The position numbers and the translations under genes were made by a program. From positions 248,001 to 312,000 of the forward strand of contig CAWFKS010000012.1 in the NCBI GenBank assembly GCA_963816435.1: 64,000 bases of DNA, given 5' to 3'. Position 1 is the stretch's first letter, and each line of letters begins with the position of its first letter. The notes under the pieces were generated by a model, which searched no databases, had not been told where the DNA came from, and saw nothing but the letters and a program-made list of their open reading frames with translations. Origin of the DNA: CAWFKS01 sp963816435 (GTDB taxonomy: Bacteria; Pseudomonadota; Alphaproteobacteria; Rhizobiales; Rhizobiaceae). Shown piece after piece: positions 36,649 through 44,827 of this stretch.

Positions 36649-36700
36649 CCCGGTTCAGGCCGGGTTCCGCGGCGGCCTCCTAGAACTCTCCCTGTCAACG
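36649..36700 (+). promoter_or_regulatory. Curlin promoter block, copy 1
   Basis: CCCGGTTC, then a GG..GGGTTC element, then GCGGCG, then GAACTCTCC and TCAACG. The same order of words occurs before the second curlin gene at 38110-38157. Conservation of noncoding sequence at the same distance (40-50 bp) from two paralogues suggests a shared promoter. Confidence 0.55.
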
Positions 36701-36739
36701 CGGAACTGACCCGCACGAACCACCCAGAGGAGAGAGAAA

Positions 36740-37174
36740 ATGACCCGCAAGTTCTTCATCGCCACCACCATCGCCGCTCTCGTCGGCGTCTCGTCGGTCC
36801 CGGCCTTCGCCAACGACGTCTTCATCGAACAGCACGGCTTCGCCAACGCCGCCGGCGGCGGCCAGTCCGGCTGGCACAACACGATCGGCGTGTTCCAGAA
36901 CGGCGCCTTCAACACCTCGGTCGCCGACCAGTGGGGCAGCCACAACGTCTCGGCCGTCGGCCAGGAAGGCCACGACAACTACGCCGACACCTGGCAGAAC
37001 GGCCACAACAACCAGGCCGGCGTCGGCCAGTTCGGCGGCCACCACAACGCCATCGTCACGCAGGACGGCAACGGCAACATCGCCGCTGGCGTGCAGGTCG
37101 GAAACGGCTGCGACGCCAATGTCAGCCAGAACGGCAGCGGCAACGTCGCCGCCTTCGTCCAGGCCTGCCCGTAA
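36740..37174 (+). CDS. Curlin-repeat protein (CsgA/CsgB-like)
   Basis: Secreted amyloid-type subunit of 144 aa with a signal peptide (about residues 1-24, cleaved after PAFA). The rest is a run of degenerate repeats of about 22 residues with the N-x-A-x5-Q-x-G-x-N pattern, for example NTSVADQWGSHNVSAVGQEG and NQAGVGQFGGHHNAIVTQDG. Two cysteines near the end (GCDANV and QACP) are unusual for curlins. A good AGGAGAGAG ribosome site precedes the ATG. CsgH and a second curlin follow, but csgE, csgF and csgG secretion genes are not in the window. Confidence 0.85.
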   Translation: MTRKFFIATTIAALVGVSSVPAFANDVFIEQHGFANAAGGGQSGWHNTIGVFQNGAFNTSVADQWGSHNVSAVGQEGHDNYADTWQNGHNNQAGVGQFGGHHNAIVTQDGNGNIAAGVQVGNGCDANVSQNGSGNVAAFVQACP

Positions 37175-37264
37175 GCGCGGCTTCACCAGATCCACGGCCG
37201 GCCGGGGCGCGCCAGGCGCGACCCGGCCGAGCCCGCTTCAATCCTCATCGAAGGAGACGAGAAG

Positions 37265-37663
37265 ATGTTTTCCACCAGCAGATTCCTTGCCCGCGCCGCC
37301 CCGGCCGTCCTGGTGACGGCGGGCATCGCCGGCGTCGCCGCGGCCTCGGCCGCCTCGCAGGTAAAGAGCGGCCCGCTGTCCTGCGAAATCCGCCAGCAGG
37401 TCTCCGGCGGCATGCTGACGCTGCAGGGCGTCGCCACCGCCGACAGCGACATGAGCGGCAGCTACAGGCTGAAAATCTCCGGCGGCTCCGGCGGCGGGTC
37501 CTCGACCATCAACCAGGGCGGCGAGTTCTCCGCCTCGGCGGGCGAGGACGTGACGCTCGGCCGCGTCACCGTCAACGCCGGCGGCTATTATGACGTGACG
37601 CTCGAGGTCAGCGGCGGCGGGCATTCCGCGCGCTGCGCCGACACGGCCGGCGGCAACATCTGA
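37265..37663 (+). CDS. csgH: Curli assembly chaperone CsgH
   Basis: Small periplasmic beta-sandwich protein of 132 aa. A signal peptide (about residues 1-29) is followed by SGPLSCEIRQQVSGGMLTLQ, then GSYRLKISGGSGGGSSTINQ, GGEFSASAGEDVTLGRVTVN and YDVTLEVSGGGHSARC. This matches CsgH of alphaproteobacteria, which binds curlin subunits and prevents premature amyloid formation. The two cysteines (SCEI and ARCAD) probably form a disulfide. It lies between the two curlin genes, 90 bp after the first, and ends before a rho-independent terminator. Confidence 0.85.
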   Translation: MFSTSRFLARAAPAVLVTAGIAGVAAASAASQVKSGPLSCEIRQQVSGGMLTLQGVATADSDMSGSYRLKISGGSGGGSSTINQGGEFSASAGEDVTLGRVTVNAGGYYDVTLEVSGGGHSARCADTAGGNI

Positions 37664-37692
37664 TCGCCGACGCAGACTGCGCCTCACAAAAG

Positions 37693-37725
37693 GCCCCGGG
37701 AAAATTCCCCGGGGCTTTTGCTTTT
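37693..37725 (+). terminator. Rho-independent terminator after csgH
   Basis: GCCCCGGG (37693-37700), loop AAAATTC, CCCGGGGC (37708-37715), followed by TTTTGCTTTTT. It is 30 bp after the csgH stop. Confidence 0.85.
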
Positions 37726-37762
37726 TCGGAACTGGTCGGGCGTCGGCGCCCGCCTTACTCGA

Positions 37763-38029
37763 TATCGCCGCTGCCCCTCATCGCCCTGCCGGGCACTTCT
37801 CCCCGCCCGCGGGGAGAAGACCGCCTTCGCCTGTGCCGCGCCAGATCGTCAGCGTTCGCGCTGCGGGCGTCTTCACCTTCGACGAACGGGGATGTCGCGG
37901 CGACCCGAAAGCGGCACACCCTGAACTGATGACGTGGGTGGCCTTCGGTTCGGGAAGCGGGACGGCTGCGGCCAACCTTCCTCTCCCCGCGTGCGGGGAG
38001 AGGATGCCGGCAGGCAGGTGAGGGGCGGC
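37763..38029. repeat. RIME-like repeats in the csgH-curlin gap
   Basis: The 545 bp between csgH and the second curlin hold the terminator, then GCCGCTGCCCCTCATCGCC with CTTCTCCCCGCCCGCGGGGAGAAG (37763-37819) and an inverted related unit CTCTCCCCGCGTGCGGGGAGAG ending GGCAGGTGAGGGGCGGCG (37976-38029). Between them no gene is supported. Confidence 0.72.
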
Positions 38030-38109
38030 GCCAACGCCCTTTCCTGCCGGATGTCGGCCGGCTTCTCACCCCTTCCGAGGCCCCGGCTTCAATGAACGCA
38101 ACCTAAATG

Positions 38110-38157
38110 CCCGGTTCCAGGTCGGTTCAGCGCGGCGCTGCGAAACTCTCCTCAACG
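38110..38157 (+). promoter_or_regulatory. Curlin promoter block, copy 2
   Basis: CCCGGTTCCAGGTCGGTTC, GCGGCG, GAAACTCTCC and TCAACGG in the same order as at 36649-36700. It lies 52 bp before the ATG of the second curlin gene. Confidence 0.55.
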
Positions 38158-38208
38158 GTCGGACGAAAAGCCGCCGTCGCGAAAAACCAGAGCCAGAGGA
38201 GAACCGAA

Positions 38209-38628
38209 ATGACCCGCACCAGCATCAAGTCCACGCTTGCCGCCGCCATGATCGGCACCGCCGCGCTCGCCGCCCCGGCCGTGATCGCCACGCCCGCCGC
38301 CGCCGGCCAGATCGCCATCGACATCGCCCCGCAGGACGCCGACCAGGAGCAGGCGATGCGCATGGGGCTCGGCATCTACGCGATCGTCAACAACATCAAG
38401 AACGGCGGCATCCGCCAGAACGGCCACGGCAATTCGGCGGGGCTCGCCCAGCACGGCTCGGGCAATCTCGGCGTCGTGGCGCAGGAGGGCGACGGCCATG
38501 TCGGCACGCTCGAGCAGAACGGCAACGGCAACGCCTACGGCCTGTTCCAGTTCGGCGACAATTCGCAAGCCCACGCCGTGCAGAACGGCAATGGCGGCAC
38601 CGGCGCCACCTTCGTCTTCGGCTGGTAG
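38209..38628 (+). CDS. Curlin-repeat protein, second paralogue
   Basis: Secreted 139-aa curlin-like subunit. The signal peptide (about residues 1-32) ends near TPAAAGQ. A non-repetitive segment (DIAPQDADQEQAMRMGLGIY) precedes about four repeats such as NGGIRQNGHGNSAGLAQHG, NLGVVAQEGDGHVGTLEQNG and NAYGLFQFGDNSQAHAVQNG. It lacks the cysteines of the first paralogue. The start is supported by GAGGAGAACCGAA upstream. It has its own promoter block and its own terminator, so it can be expressed independently of csgH. Confidence 0.85.
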   Translation: MTRTSIKSTLAAAMIGTAALAAPAVIATPAAAGQIAIDIAPQDADQEQAMRMGLGIYAIVNNIKNGGIRQNGHGNSAGLAQHGSGNLGVVAQEGDGHVGTLEQNGNGNAYGLFQFGDNSQAHAVQNGNGGTGATFVFGW

Positions 38629-38664
38629 TCTTCTTCCTCCCCGTCCTCCGCGGACTACCGCCAT

Positions 38665-38699
38665 GGGCGCGGCTTTTCGAAGCCGCGCCCTTTTCTTTT
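38665..38699 (+). terminator. Rho-independent terminator with UUCG loop
   Basis: GGGCGCGGCTT (38665-38675), TTCG loop, AAGCCGCGCCC (38680-38690), then TTTTCTTTT. An 11-bp perfect stem with a stable UUCG tetraloop, 37 bp after the second curlin stop. Confidence 0.92.
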
Positions 38700-38734
38700 G
38701 GTCTGTCGGCGGGCGCGCCGGCCAAGGCGCGCGC

Positions 38735-39165
38735 CTTTCCTCGCCCCTTCAGGGGGTGAGGAGCGGTCCGCGTAGCGGATCGAAAGCCAATGATTTGGCT
38801 TTCGAAGCGAACGAACGCCCGGAGCCCAAGCGGAGGGCTGTCGAGGGCGAAGCCCGAGACGGAGAGGGGGAAATGCATTCGCGCTTCAAATCCCCTCTCT
38901 GGTCTTTTCCAAGCATTTGCTCGGGGACAAGCCCGCTCGCAAACGCAGGAAAAGACTTTCTCTCCCGCAAGGGGAGAGATAGCGCCGGCGCCGCCCTCCC
39001 CCTTGAGGGGAGGGTCGATCCGCATCAGCGGATCGGGGTGGGGTCGTCAGAAGGGCGCGGCCTGCTTTCTACGTCACGACATTCACGTCGAGCACGGCCG
39101 AGGCTACCCCACCCGTCCCGTCGCTTCGCTCGATCCACCCTCCCCTGGGGAGGGACTGGCGCGCG
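38735..39165. repeat. Mosaic of palindromic repeats between curlin and hyuB
   Basis: The 550 bp between the curlin terminator and the hyuB stop contain no supported gene. They hold several hairpins: CCTTCAGGGGGTGAGG with CGGTCCGCGTAGCGGATCG, GCCAATGATTTGGC, CTCTCCCGCAAGGGGAGAG, and CCCTCCCCCTTGAGGGGAGGG with GATCCGCATCAGCGGATC. A final CACCCTCCCCTGGGGAGGG-type unit closes it. Frames in this region are repeat-driven. Confidence 0.7.
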
Positions 39166-39181
39166 GCAGCGCCGCGGCGAC

Positions 39182-40922
39182 CTAGCGTGCCCGCAGCTCC
39201 GCCGTCGCGGCCTCGTCGACCGCGCCCTCGCGGATGACGACGCCGAACTTTTCCGCCGCCTCGTCCGGCGTGTAGTAGCCCTGGCGGACGTCGGAAAGCA
39301 CTCTTTGCCGGCGGACGCGCGAACGGGTCGCCGAAGCCGCCGCCGCCGGGCGTGCCGACGCGCACCCGGTCGCCGGCCTTCAGCGGAATGTCCTGCTCCT
39401 TCGACAGGTGCTCGGGCACGTGCGCTTCGCCGTCGCGGAAGACGGTGACCTCGTTGACCGCGCCGTCGGCGCCGCCGAGCGCGCCCTGCGGCCCGAACCG
39501 GCCGTGATCCATGACGAAGGAGGCGCGGGCATCGCCACGCAACAGCTCGATCTCGTAGGACAGCCCGAAGCCGCCGCGGTGCTCGCCGGCGCCGCCCGAA
39601 CCCTCGCGCAGCGCGTAGTGCCGGTAGAGCACCGGATAGGCCTGTTCCATGATCTCGACCGGCGGCGACTTCGAGATGCCGATGGTCGAGCAGCCGTTGG
39701 TGAGCCCGTCGGTCGCCGCGTTGCCGCCGTAGCCGCCACCTGACAGCTGGTACATGACGAAGTCGCGGTTCTTCGCCGGGTCGTGGCCGCCGAGCGCGAA
39801 ATTGCCGGACGAGCCGGCGGGCGCGGCCGTCACCCGGTCGGGCAGCGCCTCGACCAGGGCGGCGAACACGGCTTCGGCGATGCGCTGCGACACCTCCGCC
39901 GCGCAGCCCGAGACGGGGCGGGGATAGCGCGCGTCGAGGAAGGTGCCTTCCGGGCGCCTGATCACCAGCGGCTCGAAGGCGCCGGCCGAAAGCGGCACGT
40001 CCGGAAAGATGTGGCGCATCGCCAGGTAGACCGAGGAATGGGTGGTGGCGAGCACCGAATTCATCGGTCCGGCGCACGGCGCGCTTGAGCCGGAAAAGTC
40101 GAAGGTCAGCGTGTCGCCCGCCTTCTCCACCGCCAGCCGGATCGCCAGCGGCTCGTTCACGACGCCGTCCGAATCGACATGGGCGACCGAGCGGTAGACG
40201 CCGTCCGGGATCTTGGCGATGCGGGCGCGCATCTCCTCGGCGGCGCGGCGGCGCAGCTCGGCGATCGCCTGTTTCACCGTGTCGTCGCCGTAGCGGTCGA
40301 GCAACTCCGACAGCCGGTCCTCGCCGACCTGGAGCGCGGCCGCCTGGGCGCGGATGTCGCCGATGCGCTGGTCGGCGATGCGGATGTTGGAGGTGATGAT
40401 GGCGTAGATCTCGGGATCGAGTTTTCCCCGCTTGAACAGCTTCACCGGCGGCAGGCGCAGCCCCTCCTGCTCGACCGCCGTGGCCGAGGCCGAAAAGCCG
40501 CCGGGCACCGAACCGCCGATGTCGGGCCAGTGGCCGGTGTTGGACATCCAGCAGAATATCTCGCCGCCGCGCCAGACCGGCATGGCGAAGCGCACGTCCA
40601 TCAGATGCGTGCCGCCGAGATAGGGGTCGTTGACGATGTAGATGTCGCCCGGCTCCGGCGGCTGGGCGCGGCCGTCGCGGATCATCTCGATGATGGTCGC
40701 GGTGGAATACTGCATGACGCCGACGAACACCGGCAGGCCGCCGAGCCCCTGGGCGATCAGCGCGCCGTCCTCGGCCGCGTAGATGCCGTCGGAGCGGTCG
40801 TTGGCCTCCGCGATCACCGGCGAGAAGGCGGCGCGCGAAAACGCCAGGTCCATCTCGTCGCAGACCTGGCCGAGGCCGGCCTCGATGACGGACAGCGTGA
40901 TGGCGTCGAGCGGGGCGGTCAT
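39182..40922 (-). CDS. hyuB: Hydantoinase B / oxoprolinase beta-type subunit HyuB (one frame change)
   Basis: Partner subunit of an ATP-dependent cyclic amide hydrolase (hydantoinase B, oxoprolinase, acetone carboxylase alpha-like family). It starts MTAPLDAITLSVIEAGLGQV. It then has SRAAFSPVIAEANDRSDGIY, GDIYIVNDPYLGGTHLMDV, FSGSSAPCAGPMNSV and GTPGGGGFGDPFARPP. One extra base near 39302-39306 shifts the last 45 residues. Corrected, the end reads GYYTPDEAAEKFGVVIREG and stops at 39182, giving about 579 aa. hyuA lies upstream on the same strand, but a toxin-antitoxin pair on the opposite strand separates the two. The substrate is unknown; candidates are a hydantoin, oxoproline or a lactam such as tetrahydro-6-oxonicotinate. 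Confidence 0.85.
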
Positions 40923-40975
40923 GCGGTTACTCCGAACGGGCGAGCGGTATTGGCCGGGCTTGGCCGACGAGCCCG

Positions 40976-40998
40976 GTTGTTATACGCTGTATGACAAC
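40976..40998. promoter_or_regulatory. Palindromic operator of the second toxin-antitoxin pair
   Basis: Arms GTTGTTATAC and GTATGACAAC (9 of 10 positions complementary) around GCT, ending 14 bp before the antitoxin ATG at 41012. It also lies 54 bp from the start of hyuB on the other strand, so antitoxin binding could affect hyuB. Confidence 0.7.
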
Positions 40999-41011
40999 AG
41001 GAGAAAAAGCG

Positions 41012-41275
41012 ATGTCGAATCTGAAGAATCTCTCAGATCCGGTTGCGCTGCGCATCCCGCGAGACATTCTCGCCGAGATCGAGCGCATCGCCGAAATCAC
41101 CGAGCGCAGCCGCAGCTGGGTGATGGTGCGGGCGATGAAGGCGTATCTGGCGGCCGAAGGGCGCGACATCATCGATGCCGCCGAAGGGCGCGAACAGATC
41201 GCGCGCGGCGAGGCGTACGGGCTGGACGAGTTGCTCAACCAGGCCGGCCGTGACGGCAAGGACGCGGCCGCGTGA
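41012..41275 (+). CDS. Ribbon-helix-helix antitoxin
   Basis: An 87-aa protein whose N-terminal half, VALRIPRDILAEIERIAEIT then RSRSWVMVRAMKAYLAAEGR, is a clear ribbon-helix-helix DNA-binding unit. The C-terminal half (REQIARGEAYGLDELLNQAG) is the usual neutralising tail. The ATG at 41012 follows AGGAGAAAAAGCG. Its stop overlaps the GTG of the toxin gene. The pair runs opposite to hyuA and hyuB, which flank it. Confidence 0.85.
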   Translation: MSNLKNLSDPVALRIPRDILAEIERIAEITERSRSWVMVRAMKAYLAAEGRDIIDAAEGREQIARGEAYGLDELLNQAGRDGKDAAA

Positions 41276-41586
41276 CGAAGGTCGTCTTTTCGGCCCGCGT
41301 CAGGGACTTCCTGAGGTCCGAAAGACACTATCTCGACAAGCACAGCACCACCGCCTTCCCGCGCCTTTCCGACAGGTTGAAGGAAGCAAGCCGGCTGCTT
41401 TCCGAACATCCGCACGCCGGTGCTGCGAAACCGCTGCCGGTGCGTGGCCTGCGCCGGCTCGTCATGGGCGACTACATCCTCGACTACGAACTGCGGAACG
41501 GCGAGGTTCACGTCCTGAACATGCGCCACGGCAGGCAACGCGACCCGGATATTCACGACGACGGAGACGTCGACTACGAGGCGTGA
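41272..41586 (+). CDS. RelE/ParE-type toxin
   Basis: A 104-aa protein starting with GTG inside the antitoxin stop. It has FSARVRDFLRSERHYLDKHS at the N-terminus, and the beta-strand region RRLVMGDYILDYELRNGEVH followed by VLNMRHGRQRDPD, typical of the ParE/RelE fold with the C-terminal arginine-containing strand. It converges with hyuA, whose stop is 13 bp away. Confidence 0.82.
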   Translation: MTKVVFSARVRDFLRSERHYLDKHSTTAFPRLSDRLKEASRLLSEHPHAGAAKPLPVRGLRRLVMGDYILDYELRNGEVHVLNMRHGRQRDPDIHDDGDVDYEA

Positions 41587-41598
41587 GCGCCCGCTCCA

Positions 41599-43692
41599 TC
41601 ACTCCCTCTTTCCAATCTCGATGATCAGATTGCCGTCGGCGTCGGAGGTGGCGCGGTCGCCGGGCTCCATCACCGTGGTGGCGTCCATCTGTTCCAGGAT
41701 CGCCGGGCCGTGGACCTCGGCCTCGAGCGGCAGTTTCTCGCGTGAATAGACCGGCGTGTCCTGGAAGCCGCCGGCCTCGAACCAGACCGGGCGGGTCTCG
41801 ACCAGCGCGTCGGCGAGCGTTTCCGCGCGGCCGGCCGGGTCGATCAGCGTCGACAGGTCGAGTGCCGAGCGCGTGCCGATCACCGACGTGTTGAGGTTGA
41901 CCAGCATGGCGCGGATTTCCGGCAGCTCGACCCGGAAGCGCGCGAAATAGGCCTTTTCGAACAGGCGCTGCAGCTCCTCGCGGCTGACCTCCGGCGAGGG
42001 CAGGGCGACGTTGATGAGATGGGTCTGGCCGATGAACTGCATGTCGGCGGTGTGCACGAATTCGATCTTTTCGGGCTTCACCGCCTCCTTGCCGATCTGT
42101 TCGAGACCGGCCGTCCGCTGTGCTTCGAGGATGTCGCGCAGGCTTGCCTCGTCGAGGGCTGCGACCGGCTGGTTGACGGTCCGCACGAAATCGTGCCGAA
42201 GGTCCGCCACCACGCAGCCGAGGGCGTTGGTGATCCCCGGGCGTGCCGGCACGATGACGCGCGGGATGGCGAGTTCGCGGGCGAGCGATGCGGCGTGCAG
42301 CGGCCCGGCGCCGCCGAAGGCGAACAGCGAAAAATCGCGCGGGTCGTGGCCCTTCGACAGCGACACCATGCGCACCGCGCCCGCCATGTGAACGTTGACC
42401 AGCTTCAGCACCGCGCCGGCCGCCTCAGCGCCGTCGAGCCCGGTGCGCGCGCCGATCTTGTCGGCGAAGATCCTTTCGACCTCCTCGACTGTGACGGGGT
42501 TGTCGACCGACAGCAGCTTCTTCGGGTTGAGCCTGCCGAGCACGAGATTGGCGTCGGAGATCGTCGGCTCGGTGCCGCCGCGCCCGTAGCAGATCGGCCC
42601 GGGCACCGCGCCGGCACTTTCCGGCCCGACGCGGATCAGGCCGGATTCGTCGAGCCGGGCGATCGAGCCACCGCCCGCGCCGACCGTGTGGACGTCGACC
42701 ATCGGCACGTGGATCGGCATCGCGTATTCGATCTCGATCTCGTGGCTGACCGCCGGCTGGGCGTTCCTGACCAGCGCCACGTCGGTCGAGGTGCCGCCCA
42801 TGTCGTAGGTGACGACGTTGGCGAAGCCGGCGCGGCGCGCCGTGTAGGCGGCCGCCATGACGCCGGAGGCGGGGCCGGACATCACCGTCTTGGCCGCCTC
42901 CTGCGCGACGAAGCGCGCCGAGATCATGCCGCCATTGCCGTTCATGACGAGAAAATCGCGGCGGTAGCCGCGCGCCGACAATTCGTCGGCAAGACGGGCG
43001 ACGTAGCGCTTCAGGATCGGCTGCACCGAGGCGTTGACGGCGGCCGTCACGCCGCGCTCGAACTCGCGCGCCTCCGACAGCAGCGAGTGGCCGGTGGTGA
43101 TCTGGTCGTTGGGCCAGATTTCCGCAGCGATTTCGGCCGCGCGCTTCTCGTGGGCCGGATTTGCGTAGGCGTGCAGGAAGTGGATGACCAGCGACTCGCA
43201 GCCGGCGGCCAGAAGCCGGCGCACGGCATCGCGCACCTCGTCCTCGGCGAGCGGCGTCCGGACGCGGCCCGAGGCCTCCAGCCGCTCGGAAACCTCCAGC
43301 CTGAGATTGCGCTCGATCAAGGGCACGAAGGTGCCGGTCATGCCATAGGGGCGGGGGCGGGTTCGCCGGCCGAGCTCCAGCACGTCGCGGAAGCCGCGCG
43401 TGGTGATCAGCCCGGTGCGGGCGAGGCGGCGCTCGAGCACGGCATTGGTGGTCGTGGTGGTGCCATGGACGATGAGGTCGATCTTCTCGACGGGAAAGCC
43501 GGTCGCGGCCAGTGCCGCGACGACGCCGTGCGCCTGGTTGTCGGGCGTGGTCGGCGTCTTGGCGATGTGCACCCGGCCCCCGTCGCCGCCGTCGACCAGA
43601 ATGAGGTCGGTGAAGGTGCCGCCGACGTCGATGCCGGCCGTCACATATCCCCCGCTGGCGGCGCCGTTCTCGTTCATGCGCGAATTCCGCAA
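41599..43692 (-). CDS. hyuA: Hydantoinase A / oxoprolinase alpha-type subunit HyuA
   Basis: ATP-binding subunit (697 aa, or 692 if the second Met, MNENG, is used) of the hydantoinase/oxoprolinase family. The N-terminal actin-like ATPase opens with AGIDVGGTFTDLILVDGGDG, and VHGTTTTTNAVLERRLARTG and NVVTYDMGGTSTDVALVRN follow. SKGHDPRDFSLFAFGGAGPL marks the central domain. HyuAB-type enzymes open or close cyclic amides with ATP. Its promoter region towards fpr contains a TTTGTATACTAAT site like those of the nicotinate genes. The next gene in its direction is hyuB, 676 bp away beyond the toxin-antitoxin pair. Confidence 0.88.
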   Translation of the reverse strand: MRNSRMNENGAASGGYVTAGIDVGGTFTDLILVDGGDGGRVHIAKTPTTPDNQAHGVVAALAATGFPVEKIDLIVHGTTTTTNAVLERRLARTGLITTRGFRDVLELGRRTRPRPYGMTGTFVPLIERNLRLEVSERLEASGRVRTPLAEDEVRDAVRRLLAAGCESLVIHFLHAYANPAHEKRAAEIAAEIWPNDQITTGHSLLSEAREFERGVTAAVNASVQPILKRYVARLADELSARGYRRDFLVMNGNGGMISARFVAQEAAKTVMSGPASGVMAAAYTARRAGFANVVTYDMGGTSTDVALVRNAQPAVSHEIEIEYAMPIHVPMVDVHTVGAGGGSIARLDESGLIRVGPESAGAVPGPICYGRGGTEPTISDANLVLGRLNPKKLLSVDNPVTVEEVERIFADKIGARTGLDGAEAAGAVLKLVNVHMAGAVRMVSLSKGHDPRDFSLFAFGGAGPLHAASLARELAIPRVIVPARPGITNALGCVVADLRHDFVRTVNQPVAALDEASLRDILEAQRTAGLEQIGKEAVKPEKIEFVHTADMQFIGQTHLINVALPSPEVSREELQRLFEKAYFARFRVELPEIRAMLVNLNTSVIGTRSALDLSTLIDPAGRAETLADALVETRPVWFEAGGFQDTPVYSREKLPLEAEVHGPAILEQMDATTVMEPGDRATSDADGNLIIEIGKRE

Positions 43693-43758
43693 CGTTCGAC
43701 CTGCCGGAGCGGGTGGATTTGGAATGCCGATCCGCGCCCGCGCCTTGACCCGAAAATC

Positions 43759-43772
43759 ATTTGTATACTAAT
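43759..43772. promoter_or_regulatory. TTTGTATACTAAT operator-like palindrome
   Basis: ATTTGTATACTAAT has perfect dyad symmetry except one central-flank position. It lies in the 251-bp gap between the divergent hyuA and fpr. Related sites are at 22750 and 28963. The flanks (TCA before, AAATTCAC after) also resemble the 28963 site. Confidence 0.5.
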
Positions 43773-43943
43773 AAATTCACCGTGCAATGGCATCCCTGCC
43801 GAGGGCGCGCCGGCGACGCTCGGCCGGCCCGCCAGATTGCCCGCCCGCCGGGGCGCCTGTCCAGAGCGCCGGGCGATGCCGCGAGCGCGGGCGATACCGG
43901 TTCCATCAATCCGGCTTGAGGCCGAAACGCGAGAGGCTTGACG

Positions 43944-44780
43944 ATGGACGAGACGTCCGCCCGCACGATGGCCGACACGATCGAGGCCGAGCGCCCCGCC
44001 GAATTCCCGATTCCGGCCGGCGTGTTCGCCGAGAAGGTGGTGTCGGTGAAGCACTACACCGACCGGCTGTTCTCCTTCCGCATCACCAGGCCGCAGAGTT
44101 TCCGCTTCCGCTCCGGCGAGTTCGTGATGATCGGCCTGCCGAACGCCGAGAAGCCGGTGTTCCGCGCCTATTCGATCGCCAGCCCGAACTGGGACGACGA
44201 GATCGAGTTCTATTCGATCAAGGTGCCGGACGGGCCGCTGACGCAGCATCTGCAGAAGATCCAGCCCGGCGACACCGTGCTGATGCGGCAGAAATCGACC
44301 GGCACGCTGGTCGTCGATGCGCTGACGCCGGCCAGGCGCCTGTGGATGATCGCCACCGGCACCGGCATCGCGCCGTTCGCCAGCCTGATCCGCGATCCCG
44401 AGACCTACGAGAAGTTCGACGAGATCGTGCTGACCAACACCTGCCGCGGCGTGGCCGAACTCGCCTATGGCGACGCGCTGGTGAAGGAACTGGGCGAGGA
44501 CCCGCTGATCGGCGAGTTCGCCGACCGGCTGACCTATTTCGCCTCCACGACCCGCGAGGAATCGCCGAGCCGCGGCCGCATCACCGACCTGATCGAGACC
44601 GGCGCGCTGTTCGAGAAGCTCGGCGTCGCGCCGTTCGACCCGGCCACCGACCGGGTGATGATCTGCGGCTCGCTCGCCATGATCAAGGACGTCAAGGCGC
44701 TGTGCGAGAAGGCGGGGCTGGAGGAAGGCTCCGTCAGCAATCCCGGCCAGTTCGTCATCGAGCGCGCGTTCGTCGGGTAG
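43944..44780 (+). CDS. fpr: Ferredoxin-NADP+ reductase Fpr
   Basis: FAD enzyme of 278 aa that moves electrons between NADPH and ferredoxin or flavodoxin. FAD binding is seen in FRAYSIASPNWDDEIEFYSI and the GDTVLMRQKSTGTLV stretch. NADP binding is seen in RRLWMIATGTGIAPFASLIR and VMICGSLAMIKDVK. The C-terminus FVIERAFVG is typical of bacterial subclass I enzymes. The ATG at 43944 was preferred over a TTG two codons upstream. It could be the general housekeeping reductase. Its divergent neighbour hyuA and the shared palindrome also raise the option that it feeds the 6-hydroxynicotinate reductase. Confidence 0.92.
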   Translation: MDETSARTMADTIEAERPAEFPIPAGVFAEKVVSVKHYTDRLFSFRITRPQSFRFRSGEFVMIGLPNAEKPVFRAYSIASPNWDDEIEFYSIKVPDGPLTQHLQKIQPGDTVLMRQKSTGTLVVDALTPARRLWMIATGTGIAPFASLIRDPETYEKFDEIVLTNTCRGVAELAYGDALVKELGEDPLIGEFADRLTYFASTTREESPSRGRITDLIETGALFEKLGVAPFDPATDRVMICGSLAMIKDVKALCEKAGLEEGSVSNPGQFVIERAFVG

Positions 44781-44827
44781 GGGCGGAAGCCACGCGCGAG
44801 TGGAGCGAACCGCTCCGTTGCGCTATA

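Noticed and set aside
38735..39165. A CRISPR array or insertion sequence in the repeat-rich gap before hyuB
   Set aside because: The repeats are inverted, of unequal length and without regular spacers, and there is no transposase or cas gene.
42019..43941. A 640-codon plus-strand frame opposite hyuA
   Set aside because: Same kind of GC-driven shadow; hyuA motifs are on the minus strand without interruption.
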